This document shows positions 55,298 to 63,971 of a stretch of 64,000 bases of DNA, piece by piece. Both the position numbers and the translations under genes were made by a program. This DNA is from Propionibacterium sp. (GTDB lineage Bacteria; Actinomycetota; Actinomycetes; Propionibacteriales; Propionibacteriaceae), in contig DUOB01000076.1 in the NCBI GenBank assembly GCA_012839035.1, positions 1 to 64,000 of the forward strand, written 5' to 3'. Under the pieces are notes generated by a model that saw only the letters and a list, made by a program, of their open reading frames with translations, made no database searches and was not told the DNA's origin. How positions within the stretch are numbered: position 1 is the first letter of the stretch; every line of letters begins with the position of its first letter.

Positions 55298-58233
55298 CCG
55301 TCATCTCCCCAGAACAAGTGCTCGACCACCTTGCGGGCCCGGCGTGCGACGCGTTGCCAGTCGGCCACCAGGTGGGATGCCTCTCCCGCGCCGTACCCCA
55401 TCAGCACCGCGACCGCGGCCAGCTCCCGGGCATCGGGCGGGAGCGTGTCGGACGGCTTCGACCGCACCAGGGTGATGCGGTTGCGGAGTCGCGAGGCCAT
55501 CACCCAGGCGTTGCGCAGTGCCTCGGCGTCCTCGGCACTCAGCAACCCCAGCCGTTCGGCGTCGGCGATGGCCGGGAGCGTCCGCGCGGTGCGCAGTTCG
55601 GGGTGCAGATGGGCCTTGTCCATCTGCAGCGCCTGGATCGTCCACTCGACATCGGACAGACCGCCCGGCCCCAGCTTGAGGTGCCGTTTCGGATCGGCAC
55701 CCCGGGGCAGCCGTTCGCTCTCCATGCGTGCCTTGAGGCGCCGGATCTCGCGCCATTGGGTCGCGGTCAGCCCGCCGTCGGGCCACCGCTGGCCATCCAT
55801 GAGCTCCAGCAGCTGACCGGTGAGCTCCGCGCTGCCCGCCCCATGGTTGGCCCGGACCAGCGCCTGGGCCTCCCAGGTGGCGGACCATCGGTCGTAATAG
55901 CCCGCGTACGACGCCAACGACCGCACGATCGGACCGCCCTTGCCCTCGGGTCGCAGGTCCGCGTCGATCTCCAGCTTCGGCTCCGGACCCGGCCGGGCGA
56001 GCAGCGCCCGCACCTCCTTGATCAGGTTCTGCGCCTGATCGATCGTCTGCCGGTCGTCGTCGGCCACGACGAACTGGGCGTCCGCGTCGGAGGAATAGTT
56101 GAGTTCTTCCCCGCCCCAGCGCCCCATGGCGACGATGCCGAGGGGGACGGTGGGGGTACGCCGACCGGCGACGAGCAGCGCCACATCGATCGTGGCCGCC
56201 GCAAGATCGCTCAGTCCCTGGCCGACCTGATCGAGATCGAGCACGTTGAGGACGTCGCCCACACCGATGCGGAAGAGTTCCTTGCGGCGGACCGCGCGTA
56301 CTGCGTCGATCGCGTCGATCGGGTCATCGAGGCGCTCCGCAACGAGCGTCATCTCCCGGACCAGGGCGGACTTGGGGCGAGGGCTCAGATAGCGGCGATC
56401 CGACAGCATCTGCAGGATCTCGGGCGAGCGCTTGAGCAGATCGGTCAGGTAGCGACTCGATGACAGGATGAGGGCCAGCCAATTCGCCATGGCGCCCTCG
56501 TCCCGGAGGGCCCGGAGATACCAGGGCGTGGTGCCGAGCGCCTCCGACACCTGCCGGAAGGCCAGCAGACCCGCATCCGGGTTGGGCCCATCGGCGAACC
56601 ACCCAAGCATCGCCGGCAGGAGCTGGCGCTGGATCTCGGCCTGTCTGGTCATGCCCTGGCTCATGGCCTCGATGTGCTGCAGGGCCGCCTTCGGGTCCAG
56701 GAAGCCGAGCGCCAGGAGTCGGGTCCGGGCAGCTTCGGTGGTGAGCCGCACCTCTCCGGAGGGAATCCGGGCGACCGCCTCGAGGAGCGGGGAATAGAAG
56801 AGGCGACGATGCAGCGCCAGGACTCGGCGCGACCGCCTGCGCCAGCCCTCGGTGACCTCGCTCGGTGACAGACCGAGGCTGCGACCGATGCGCCGCAGAT
56901 CAGCCTCCGCAGTCGGCAGCAGGTGGGTGCGGCGCAGCCGGAACAGTTGGGTGCGATGTTCGAGTACGCGGACGAAGCGATAGGCCTCCCCCAGCTCCCG
57001 GCCATCCGCCCGGCCGACATAGCCGGCATCCACGAGTGCGGTGAGCCCGGGCAGTGTCGCACTCGCTCGAATGCGTTCATCCGTCCGGCCATGGACGAGC
57101 TGCAGCAGTTGGACGGAGAATTCGACGTCGCGCAGGCCCCCTTCGCCCAGCTTGAGCTCGCGGCCCTGTTCCTTGGCGGGGATGTGATCGATCACGCGCC
57201 GCCGCATGCCCTGGGAGTCCTGCACGAAGTTGTCGCGTTCAGCGACTCGCCACACCCGCGGCATGATCATGTCGACGAAGGATTGGCCCAGTGCGCGATC
57301 GCCCGCCATGGGGCGGGCCTTGAGCATGGCCTGGAATTCCCAGCCCTTGGCCCATTTCGCATAGTAGGCCTCGTGGCTCGCGAGGGTCCGCACCAAGGGA
57401 CCTGCCTTGCCCTCCGGGCGGAGCGCGGCATCGATCTGCCAGATGGTGCCGGCCGCGGTGTGGGCGGAGCAGATCCTGGTCAGGCTGGAAGCCAGGCGGG
57501 ATGCGATCTGCACGGCCTGATCGGCGCTGACCAGCGGCTCACCATCGGGTCCCGGCACCGGCTCGGCCAGATAGAGCACGTCGACATCGGAGACATAGTT
57601 GAGTTCGCGCGCGCCGCACTTGCCGAGCGCGATGATCGCGAGCCGGGTCTTGGCGGCCTGGTCGGGCCCCACTTCTGCGCGGGCGATCGCCAGTGCGGCT
57701 TCCACTGTCGCATCGGCCAGATCCGAGAGTTCCCCGGCCACGTCGTCCATCAGACCGATCGGATCGGCGCTGCTCAGATCCCGGGCGGCGATGCGCACGA
57801 TCTCATCGCGATAGGTCATGCGCAGTTCGTCGCTGAGGCTCACCTGCCCCACGGGGGCGGTCTCATCGGGGTCCGCCCCGACCGATCGCAGCAGACGGGC
57901 TCGCATCTCGGCGGCCGAGGCACGCCTCGCCTCAACCTTCAGCACCTCCAGTCGTGCCGGGTGAGCGGCCAGGTGGAGCTGAAGGGTGGCACTGGACGCC
58001 AGCACGTCGATAACCTGCCGCGCCCACAGTGGGTCTGCCGCGAGGTCGGCGAGGATGGTGCGGTCGTCCCGGGCGATCCTGTCCAGGCCCTCGAATGCGT
58101 GATCCGGATCACACGAGGCGGCCGCGAACTCCACCAGAACGGCGGCGTGGTTCTCCGCGAGATCCCAGTCCACCAAGCGGGCAGCCGCCTGTTTGGCCGA
58201 CTGGAATCCCCGTCGCGCCAATGTTCCGGTCAT
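55294..58233 (-). CDS. glnE: Bifunctional glutamine synthetase adenylyltransferase/adenylyl-removing enzyme
   Basis: This 979-residue protein has two nucleotidyltransferase domains. The N-terminal one (ARELNYVSDVDVLYL) removes and the C-terminal one (GGEELNYSSDADAQFV) adds AMP on the Tyr of glutamine synthetase; a helical PII-binding-type domain lies between and after. Both SDxD metal motifs are intact. The target should be GlnA1 at 32 kb, which has the needed Tyr; GlnA2 has Trp there. The ATG at 58233 begins the conserved part; the frame reaches 58302. It heads an operon with a Rossmann protein and a ferredoxin. Confidence 0.95.
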   Translation of the reverse strand: MTGTLARRGFQSAKQAAARLVDWDLAENHAAVLVEFAAASCDPDHAFEGLDRIARDDRTILADLAADPLWARQVIDVLASSATLQLHLAAHPARLEVLKVEARRASAAEMRARLLRSVGADPDETAPVGQVSLSDELRMTYRDEIVRIAARDLSSADPIGLMDDVAGELSDLADATVEAALAIARAEVGPDQAAKTRLAIIALGKCGARELNYVSDVDVLYLAEPVPGPDGEPLVSADQAVQIASRLASSLTRICSAHTAAGTIWQIDAALRPEGKAGPLVRTLASHEAYYAKWAKGWEFQAMLKARPMAGDRALGQSFVDMIMPRVWRVAERDNFVQDSQGMRRRVIDHIPAKEQGRELKLGEGGLRDVEFSVQLLQLVHGRTDERIRASATLPGLTALVDAGYVGRADGRELGEAYRFVRVLEHRTQLFRLRRTHLLPTAEADLRRIGRSLGLSPSEVTEGWRRRSRRVLALHRRLFYSPLLEAVARIPSGEVRLTTEAARTRLLALGFLDPKAALQHIEAMSQGMTRQAEIQRQLLPAMLGWFADGPNPDAGLLAFRQVSEALGTTPWYLRALRDEGAMANWLALILSSSRYLTDLLKRSPEILQMLSDRRYLSPRPKSALVREMTLVAERLDDPIDAIDAVRAVRRKELFRIGVGDVLNVLDLDQVGQGLSDLAAATIDVALLVAGRRTPTVPLGIVAMGRWGGEELNYSSDADAQFVVADDDRQTIDQAQNLIKEVRALLARPGPEPKLEIDADLRPEGKGGPIVRSLASYAGYYDRWSATWEAQALVRANHGAGSAELTGQLLELMDGQRWPDGGLTATQWREIRRLKARMESERLPRGADPKRHLKLGPGGLSDVEWTIQALQMDKAHLHPELRTARTLPAIADAERLGLLSAEDAEALRNAWVMASRLRNRITLVRSKPSDTLPPDARELAAVAVLMGYGAGEASHLVADWQRVARRARKVVEHLFWGDDG

Positions 58234-58446
58234 CGACCCCGATCTGGCCACGAGGTCGAGGCTACTAGCCGCGGCCCTTCGCCGAGCCCCCGCCGCGGCC
58301 ACATCACCCGTGCACGTTGCCCCGACGAGCTGCCTTTCCGCAGCGCGTGCAGTTGGACGGATCTGGATGCAGCAGGCCGGTGGTCGGACAAGCTTTGTTC
58401 ACACCGGAGCAATCTGGGGTCCACACTCGGGCTCTAGAGTTGCCAG

Positions 58447-59235
58447 GTGGGAATTGCAGCGCAGCGGCGAACCGCGGTCAACGGAGTCATCGATCAGGGC
58501 CATCACCTGCTCGATTTCCTGGGCTCCCTGCGACCCGCGGAATTCGGACGGTGCGTTCCGGGCACCGACCTGGCGGTCACGGACGTCATCGCGCGGCTGT
58601 TGGTGGGTCAGAACATGGTGTTGACGGCGCTCGACCGCCCCACCACCCAGCGGCCCACGGCGCTCCCGGCCTATTGCGCCAGCAGCGGTTTGGAACGTCA
58701 CCGCAATGCAACCCTGGCCCGGGAGATCTCCGACCACAACGCCGGATCAACGCTCCTCGCGCAGTTCCAGCAGACGCAACAGGACCTTGCGCACCGGCTC
58801 TCCGCATCCGACCTGCCCGAGGTCATCTCCCACACCCGGGTCTCGCTGAAAGTGGCCGATGTGCTGCGCCTGCTCAGTCTGGAGTGGGTCCTGTACTCCG
58901 ACGATCTCACTCGTGCCGTCCCCCGTCAGCGTCCGGTGATCGTCCCACGAACGAATCTCGCCGACGCTGTCCGGCTGCTCGCAGATATCGTCCGAACCCG
59001 CCATCCCGGTGGATCGGTGGAAATCCGAGTGGCCCCGTTCGTCGCTGTCCAGTGCGGTGCCCCGAGCGAGCCCCGCCACACCCGCGGCACTCCGCCCAAT
59101 GTGGTCGAGTGCCAGCCGCTGCCGTTCATCCGTCTGTGTCGGGGTCGCGAGACCTGGTTCGAGGCGATGCGGTGGAACCATCTCACCGCGAGCGGTGCGC
59201 GGGCGGACCTCTCGGAGTGGTTCCCCCTCTTCTGA
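58447..59235 (+). CDS. DinB/MDMPI-like protein (maleylpyruvate isomerase family)
   Basis: This 262-residue protein has the helical DinB-like N-terminal fold of mycothiol-dependent maleylpyruvate isomerases (VNGVIDQGHHLLDFL, VTDVIARLLVGQNM) and an SCP2-like C-terminal part. The usual metal-binding pattern is partly altered; the first His pair is GHH near residue 20. TAGAGT ends six bases before the GTG start, a leaderless arrangement. It is divergent from glnE. Function unknown; a mycothiol link is by family only. Confidence 0.7.
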   Translation: MGIAAQRRTAVNGVIDQGHHLLDFLGSLRPAEFGRCVPGTDLAVTDVIARLLVGQNMVLTALDRPTTQRPTALPAYCASSGLERHRNATLAREISDHNAGSTLLAQFQQTQQDLAHRLSASDLPEVISHTRVSLKVADVLRLLSLEWVLYSDDLTRAVPRQRPVIVPRTNLADAVRLLADIVRTRHPGGSVEIRVAPFVAVQCGAPSEPRHTRGTPPNVVECQPLPFIRLCRGRETWFEAMRWNHLTASGARADLSEWFPLF

Positions 59236-59248
59236 CGGACGTTCTCGA

Positions 59249-60592
59249 TCAGAGCACCGGCAGATAGCGCTGCAGTTCCATCGGGGTGACCTGTGCGCGA
59301 TATTCGTCGAACTCCGCCCGCTTGTTGCGCAGGAAGAACTCGTGCACGTGCTCACCCAGGGTTTCGACTGCGAGCTCGGAGTTCTCCATGGCCCGGATCG
59401 CCTCGTCGAGATTCCGCGGGAGGGGCCGGATGCCGAGGGCACGGCGTTCCCGTTCGGTCAGTGACCACACGTCGTTCTCGGCTTCCTCCGGCAGGTCATA
59501 GTCACCTTCGATGCCCGCCAATCCGGCATTCAAGATGAGTGCGAACGCCAGATAGGGATTGGCTGCCGAGTCGATCGAGCGCAACTCGATGCGGGCCGAG
59601 GAGCCCTTGTGCGGTTTGTACATCGGCACCCGCACCAGCGCAGACCGGTTGTTGCGCCCCCAACAGACGTAGCTCGGTGCCTCCCCGCCGAAGGCCAGCC
59701 GTTTGTAGGAATTCACCCATTGATTCGTCACTGCCGAGATCTCCTCCGCATGGCGGAGAACACCCGCGATGAACTGCTTGCCCGTGCGCGAGAGGTGATA
59801 CAGCGCCCCCGCTTCATAGAAGGCATTGGAGTCCCCACTGAACAGCGACATATGGGTGTGCATGCCCGAACCGGGGTGCTCGCTCAGGGGTTTCGGCATG
59901 AACGAGGCGCGGATGTCGGCGTGCTCGGCGACCTCCTTGATCACCGTCCGGAACGTCATGATGTTGTCCGCCATGGACAGGGCGTCGGCATAGCGCAGGT
60001 CGATCTCCTGCTGACCGGGTCCGTTCTCATGGTGGGAGAACTCCACGGAAATGCCCATCTGCTCGAGCGTCGTGATCGCACGGCGTCGGAAGTTCGACCC
60101 CAGGTTGCTCACCGTGTGGTCGAAATATCCCGACGAGTCGATCGGCACGGGCTGTCCCTCGGGCGACAGCGCCTTCTCGAACAGGAAGAACTCGATCTCG
60201 GGATGGGTATAGAACGTGAACCCCAGATCAGCGGCCTTCCCGAGCGCACGTTTGAGGACATAGCGGGGATCGGCATAGGACGGCGAGCCGTCCGGCAGGG
60301 TGATGTCGCAGAACATGCGGGCGGTGCCGCCCTCATCGTTCGACGCGCGCCACGGCAGGACCTGGAAGGTGGAGGGGTCGGGGTGCGCCACCATGTCGGA
60401 TTCATAGATGCGGGCGAAGCCCTCGATCGCCGAGCCGTCGAAGCCGAGGCCCTCTTCGAAGGCGCCCTCGAGCTCGGCCGGCGCAATGGCCACGGACTTG
60501 AGGAAGCCCAGCACGTCCGTGAACCAGAGCCGGATGAAACGGATGTCCCGCTCCTCGATCGTGCGCAACACGAACTCGGTCTGCTTGTCCAT
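59249..60592 (-). CDS. glnA2: Glutamine synthetase, GlnA2 type
   Basis: This 447-residue GSI enzyme is close to mycobacterial GlnA2 throughout (FVLRTIEERDIRFIRLWF, EIEFFLFEK, KPLSEHPGSGMHTHMS, NRSALVRVPMY). The adenylylation loop reads NDVWSLTERE: Tyr is replaced by Trp, so GlnE cannot modify it. The ATG at 60592 fits homologues; CAGACT lies six bases upstream on the minus strand, and a GTTTC-N6-GTTAC motif follows at 60616-60631. A GTG six bases earlier is the alternative start. Physiological role in other Actinobacteria is debated. Confidence 0.94.
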   Translation of the reverse strand: MDKQTEFVLRTIEERDIRFIRLWFTDVLGFLKSVAIAPAELEGAFEEGLGFDGSAIEGFARIYESDMVAHPDPSTFQVLPWRASNDEGGTARMFCDITLPDGSPSYADPRYVLKRALGKAADLGFTFYTHPEIEFFLFEKALSPEGQPVPIDSSGYFDHTVSNLGSNFRRRAITTLEQMGISVEFSHHENGPGQQEIDLRYADALSMADNIMTFRTVIKEVAEHADIRASFMPKPLSEHPGSGMHTHMSLFSGDSNAFYEAGALYHLSRTGKQFIAGVLRHAEEISAVTNQWVNSYKRLAFGGEAPSYVCWGRNNRSALVRVPMYKPHKGSSARIELRSIDSAANPYLAFALILNAGLAGIEGDYDLPEEAENDVWSLTERERRALGIRPLPRNLDEAIRAMENSELAVETLGEHVHEFFLRNKRAEFDEYRAQVTPMELQRYLPVL

Positions 60593-60615
60593 GGACACAG
60601 TCTGCCCCGCCCCGT

Positions 60616-60631
60616 GTTTCAGTCGGGTTAC
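60616..60631 (-). promoter_or_regulatory. GlnR-type half box upstream of glnA2
   Basis: On the minus strand the sequence reads GTAAC-N6-GAAAC, a perfect a-b pair of the GlnR consensus. It is centred about 32 bases upstream of the glnA2 start, over the expected -35 region. A second a-b pair is not present. Together with the glnA1 box this suggests shared nitrogen control. Confidence 0.62.
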
Positions 60632-60702
60632 GACCCCTCCGAACCCCTTGTTGTGCCGTTAGGGTCAGTGCAGCGATCGTCGGCCGGACAGAGGAGTACG
60701 CC

Positions 60703-61407
60703 GTGAGAACTGGGCGTCCCGCGTGGCTGATTCCCGTGATTGCCGTCAGCGTGATCGCGGTCGGTGCGATGGTGATCGGCCTCGCGTTGATCGCACCCCT
60801 GTGGTCGCAGGTGAGAACCTCGTCTGCCCCGTCCCTCCCCACCAGCTCTGCCACGGGACAGGGGACCCGGTCGGCACCGGCCGGCGTACGGCCCGGCCTG
60901 ATCGCCGAGGAGCTCTGCCATGTCGGCGAACCAGAGTTCCGGGGCAGTGACTCCCAACCCGGCCGGCTCAACGGGGGCGGCCTGTCACTGCCACTGCCCA
61001 CCGACCTTCCGTTCGGCGACCCGGCCCGCATGCCGTATGCCTTCGATGTCGCACTGGTGGACTCCCCCACGGACGCGTCGTGGGCAGGAGTGGGGGCCGT
61101 ACGGATCGAGGAGCCCTATCACACGACCGAACAGGCAAGCGGCACGGTGACCGCGTGCCTGGCCCGCGCGTACGCCGACTCCGACCTGCAGGTGACCGAG
61201 GCCGCTTTTGTCACGATTCCCGGGACCACGCAAGCCCACGAGCGCACCGGACGGACCACGCGGGACGGCACCACTCACGATTTCCGCGTCCTGATCGCCG
61301 ACGCCGGAGGCCCGGAATCGCTTGCCGTCTATGTGCGGGTATCGCGGCCCAACACCGCAGCCGCCGACGCTCTCAACCGTGCCGAGGCCGGTCTGGCCGC
61401 GCCCTGA
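60703..61407 (+). CDS. Membrane-anchored extracytoplasmic protein of unknown function
   Basis: This 234-residue protein has one N-terminal membrane helix (residues 8-30), a Ser/Thr/Pro-rich linker and an external domain with two cysteines (EELCHVG and VTACLAR). GAGGAG at ideal spacing precedes the GTG start. It is divergent from glnA2 and converges on a small conserved gene with six bases between stops. No family recognised. Confidence 0.72.
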   Translation: MRTGRPAWLIPVIAVSVIAVGAMVIGLALIAPLWSQVRTSSAPSLPTSSATGQGTRSAPAGVRPGLIAEELCHVGEPEFRGSDSQPGRLNGGGLSLPLPTDLPFGDPARMPYAFDVALVDSPTDASWAGVGAVRIEEPYHTTEQASGTVTACLARAYADSDLQVTEAAFVTIPGTTQAHERTGRTTRDGTTHDFRVLIADAGGPESLAVYVRVSRPNTAAADALNRAEAGLAAP

Positions 61408-61413
61408 ATCCGG

Positions 61414-61611
61414 TCAATCGTCGTCGTCCTCGTCGTCGTTCCACTTCGGGTCGTTCTCCCACTCCTCATTGCGTGCGGCAACCCGCTCCAGCGCGGCCTG
61501 CGCTTCAGCACGAGTGGCGAACGGACCCAAGCGATCCGTCGATTTGCAGCCGTCCCACGGCTCGACGGCGCGGTGCTTCAAGCAGAAGTAGTATTCGTTC
61601 TCCGCAGCCAT
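61414..61611 (-). CDS. Conserved small acidic protein
   Basis: This 65-residue protein reads [18 protein letters not shown], then [19 protein letters not shown] and a very acidic tail (WNDDEDDDD). Proteins of this type, sometimes called SPOR-like, occur next to map in Actinobacteria. A perfect AGGAGG precedes the ATG. The function is unknown. Its start region overlaps the promoter region of the divergent map gene. Confidence 0.8.
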   Translation of the reverse strand: MAAENEYYFCLKHRAVEPWDGCKSTDRLGPFATRAEAQAALERVAARNEEWENDPKWNDDEDDDD

Positions 61612-61677
61612 AGCATTCCTCCTGCCGACGGCCCAGAGCGGTTGTCCTCCGGGACACCCAGCATAGGATGTGGCGTC

Positions 61678-62526
61678 GTGACCGCTCTCAAGCCCTATCC
61701 CGTCTCGCCGCGCCTGCCCGTTCCCGCGCACATCCCCCGCCCACACTATGTGGGCCTCACTGCGCCGAAGCCCTATCGCGGCTCCCACGTGCAGAGCGCG
61801 GAGACCATCGAGAAGATGCGGGTGGCCGGCAGGATCGCCGCGCAGGCGCTGGCCTATGCCGGCACGCTGGTCGAGCCCGGTGTCACGACCGACGAGATCG
61901 ACCGCAAGGCCCACGAGTTCATCTGCGACCACGGGGCCTATCCGTCGACGGTCGGCTATCGCGGTTTCACGAAGTCGATCTGCACGTCGATCAACGAGGT
62001 CATCTGCCACGGCATCCCGGACGCCCGCCCGCTCGAGGACGGCGATCTGGTGAAGATCGACCTCACCGCGTTCTACGACGGTGTCCACGGCGACAACTGC
62101 GCAACGTTCTTCTCCGGGGACGTCGATGAGGAGTCCCGGCTGCTGTCGGAGCGCACGCACGAAGCAATGATGCGCGGCATCCGTGCGGCCAAGCCCGGGC
62201 GTGAGGTGAATGTGATCGGCAAGGTCATCGAGGCCTATGGCAAGCGCTTCGGTTATGGGGTGGTGAAGGACTACACCGGCCACGGCGTCCACACCGCTTT
62301 CCACTCCGGCCTTGTCATCCCGCACTACGACGCGAAGCAGTTCGACGACGTCATCGAGGTCGGCATGACCTTCACGATCGAGCCGATGATCGCGCTCGGC
62401 GGCATCGACTGGCACGTCTGGGACGACGGCTGGACCGTGGTGACCAACGACTTGTCCCGCGTTGCACAGTGGGAGCACACGGTCGTCATTACTCCCGGGG
62501 GCGCCGAGATCCTGACGCTGCCCTGA
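61678..62526 (+). CDS. map: Methionine aminopeptidase type I (MapB-like)
   Basis: This 282-residue enzyme removes initiator Met. Metal ligands are present: two Asp in [13 protein letters not shown], His in TGHGVHTAF, Glu in TIEPMIAL and Glu in QWEHTVVI. The N-terminal extension with [14 protein letters not shown] contains PxxP as in mycobacterial MapB (MetAP1c). The GTG at 61678 is chosen; TAGGAT ends eight bases upstream and no Shine-Dalgarno is seen. A terminator follows the gene. Confidence 0.95.
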   Translation: MTALKPYPVSPRLPVPAHIPRPHYVGLTAPKPYRGSHVQSAETIEKMRVAGRIAAQALAYAGTLVEPGVTTDEIDRKAHEFICDHGAYPSTVGYRGFTKSICTSINEVICHGIPDARPLEDGDLVKIDLTAFYDGVHGDNCATFFSGDVDEESRLLSERTHEAMMRGIRAAKPGREVNVIGKVIEAYGKRFGYGVVKDYTGHGVHTAFHSGLVIPHYDAKQFDDVIEVGMTFTIEPMIALGGIDWHVWDDGWTVVTNDLSRVAQWEHTVVITPGGAEILTLP

Positions 62527-62527
62527 C

Positions 62528-62550
62528 CCCGCGGTCGCGCTGACCGCGGG
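62528..62550 (+). terminator. Terminator hairpin after map
   Basis: A perfect 9-bp inverted repeat CCCGCGGTC / GACCGCGGG with loop GCGCT lies two bases after the map stop codon. No T-run follows; GC-rich hairpins without T-runs are common in this group. Confidence 0.6.
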
Positions 62551-62656
62551 TGGTCGACGAGCCACCCGGCCTTCCGGAGCAGGGGCGCTGGGGTGAACCC
62601 GGCGAACTGAAGTCCGTTAAGGTTGGCCATCAGGTTCGGACGATCAGGAGTTCCCC

Positions 62657-63280
62657 ATGCACAGGCTTCGCCCCGGTCTCGCCGCAGCCTTCACGGTGAT
62701 CCTCCTGGCCGGCTGCAGCGCCACCCCGGATGCGACCCCCGCCCAATCGCCCGCACCGACGCAGACTCCCGCCGCGCCGACCGAGATCACCGAAGAGGTC
62801 GAGACAGCCGACGGCACGGATGATCCCGGTGATCAGGCGACCAGCCTGGCCGACGCGATGATCGAGGCCGACGGAGTGGGCCCGATCCGGATCGGCATGT
62901 CTCTCGCCGAAGCACAGGCCCATGGCTGGGCGGCCCGCAGCGAGGTGTGCGACCGCTGGGATGCGTCCCCGGCGCTCATCGATCAGGGGCTCAGCCTGAC
63001 GTTCCTGGACGATCGGCTCTATGAGATCTGGGTGCACGAACCGACCTTCGGGACAGCCGCCGGGATCAAGCCCGGCGATTCACTGGAGGACGTGCAGAAG
63101 GCCTATGGGGAGGACCTGCGCACCGAGGAACGTGAAGGCGCCGGAGGCCGATTGCCCGCGTGGTTCGTCGTGGACGACGAGCATGAGCTGCTGTTCGTCG
63201 AAGTGGATCCCGGGAAGGATCAGCAGATCAAAGCGATCCTCGCCCGCACGCACGGCACCCCGGTGATCGAGGGATGCTGA
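62657..63280 (+). CDS. Lipoprotein, first of a paralogous pair
   Basis: This 207-residue protein has a lipoprotein signal (AAFTVILLAGC, Cys near 20), a Thr/Pro/Ala linker and a folded domain from about residue 70: GPIRIGMSLAEAQAHGWAARSEVCDRWDASPAL, then LDDRLYEIWVHEP. CAGGAG precedes the ATG. The next gene codes for a clear paralogue and overlaps it by seven bases. It should sit on the outer face of the membrane. Function unknown. Confidence 0.8.
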   Translation: MHRLRPGLAAAFTVILLAGCSATPDATPAQSPAPTQTPAAPTEITEEVETADGTDDPGDQATSLADAMIEADGVGPIRIGMSLAEAQAHGWAARSEVCDRWDASPALIDQGLSLTFLDDRLYEIWVHEPTFGTAAGIKPGDSLEDVQKAYGEDLRTEEREGAGGRLPAWFVVDDEHELLFVEVDPGKDQQIKAILARTHGTPVIEGC

Positions 63281-63918
63281 CCGTGCGCCGGGTCCTGGCT
63301 GGGATGGCCATCGTCGGGCTCCTGTCGGGTTGCTCCGGGGGCGCGGGCGAACCGGGCGGCGACTCCACCGAGCCGCAGGTCACGCCCACGCCCACACCAA
63401 CCGCCGAACCGTTGGTGACGAGTTCTCCGACGCCGTACGCCGGCCCGACCGGGGCACCCGAGCGCGCCGCCTGGCAGCTGACCGCGCAGAGCCTGGGCCC
63501 GCTGGAGCTGGGCATGACCGTGCCCGACGGGGAGTCGAACGGCTGGGTCGCACGTCTCCCCCACTGCGACCGGTGGGGGTCCAGCCCGGCACTGCGCCAG
63601 GAGGGGATCGACCTCGTGTTCGACGACCAGGACCGGTTGGCCGAAATCTGGCTGGGCAACTCCGTCCATGCGACAGCCGATGGAGCTCGGGTCGGCATGG
63701 CCATCGAGGAGATCGCCTTCTTTCACGGCACGGACCTGGAGTTCGAGGAGCGCGACAGCGTCGGGGGCAGGCTCATGGTGCCGTTCGTCCGGGCCGGTGA
63801 ACACGAGCTGGTGTTCTATGCCATCGGGAACGAGAACGAAACACCGGGCCCGCGCGCCCCGGTGACGGCTATCGGCGCCCGCGCGTACGGAAAGGACGTC
63901 GTCCGCCCGAGTTGCTGA
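63274..63918 (+). CDS. Lipoprotein, second of a paralogous pair
   Basis: This 214-residue protein has a lipoprotein signal (MAIVGLLSGC), a Thr/Pro linker and a domain aligned with its upstream neighbour: GPLELGMTVPDGESNGWVARLPHCDRWGSSPAL, then FDDQDRLAEIWLGN. The shared core and adjacent position mean a tandem duplication that has since diverged. Start either at ATG 63274, overlapping the previous stop by seven bases, or at GTG 63283. Function unknown. Confidence 0.78.
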   Translation: MLTVRRVLAGMAIVGLLSGCSGGAGEPGGDSTEPQVTPTPTPTAEPLVTSSPTPYAGPTGAPERAAWQLTAQSLGPLELGMTVPDGESNGWVARLPHCDRWGSSPALRQEGIDLVFDDQDRLAEIWLGNSVHATADGARVGMAIEEIAFFHGTDLEFEERDSVGGRLMVPFVRAGEHELVFYAIGNENETPGPRAPVTAIGARAYGKDVVRPSC

Positions 63919-63958
63919 GGCCGTCGCCGCACTGACCGCAGCGCGATGGAAAGCCCGA

Positions 63959-63964
63959 TAGAAT
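63959..63964 (+). promoter_or_regulatory. -10 box of the terminal RNA gene
   Basis: TAGAAT is a strong -10 match. It lies about seven bases before the presumed RNA start near 63972. No protein start codon with a ribosome-binding site follows. Confidence 0.5.
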
Positions 63965-63971
63965 GGGACGC

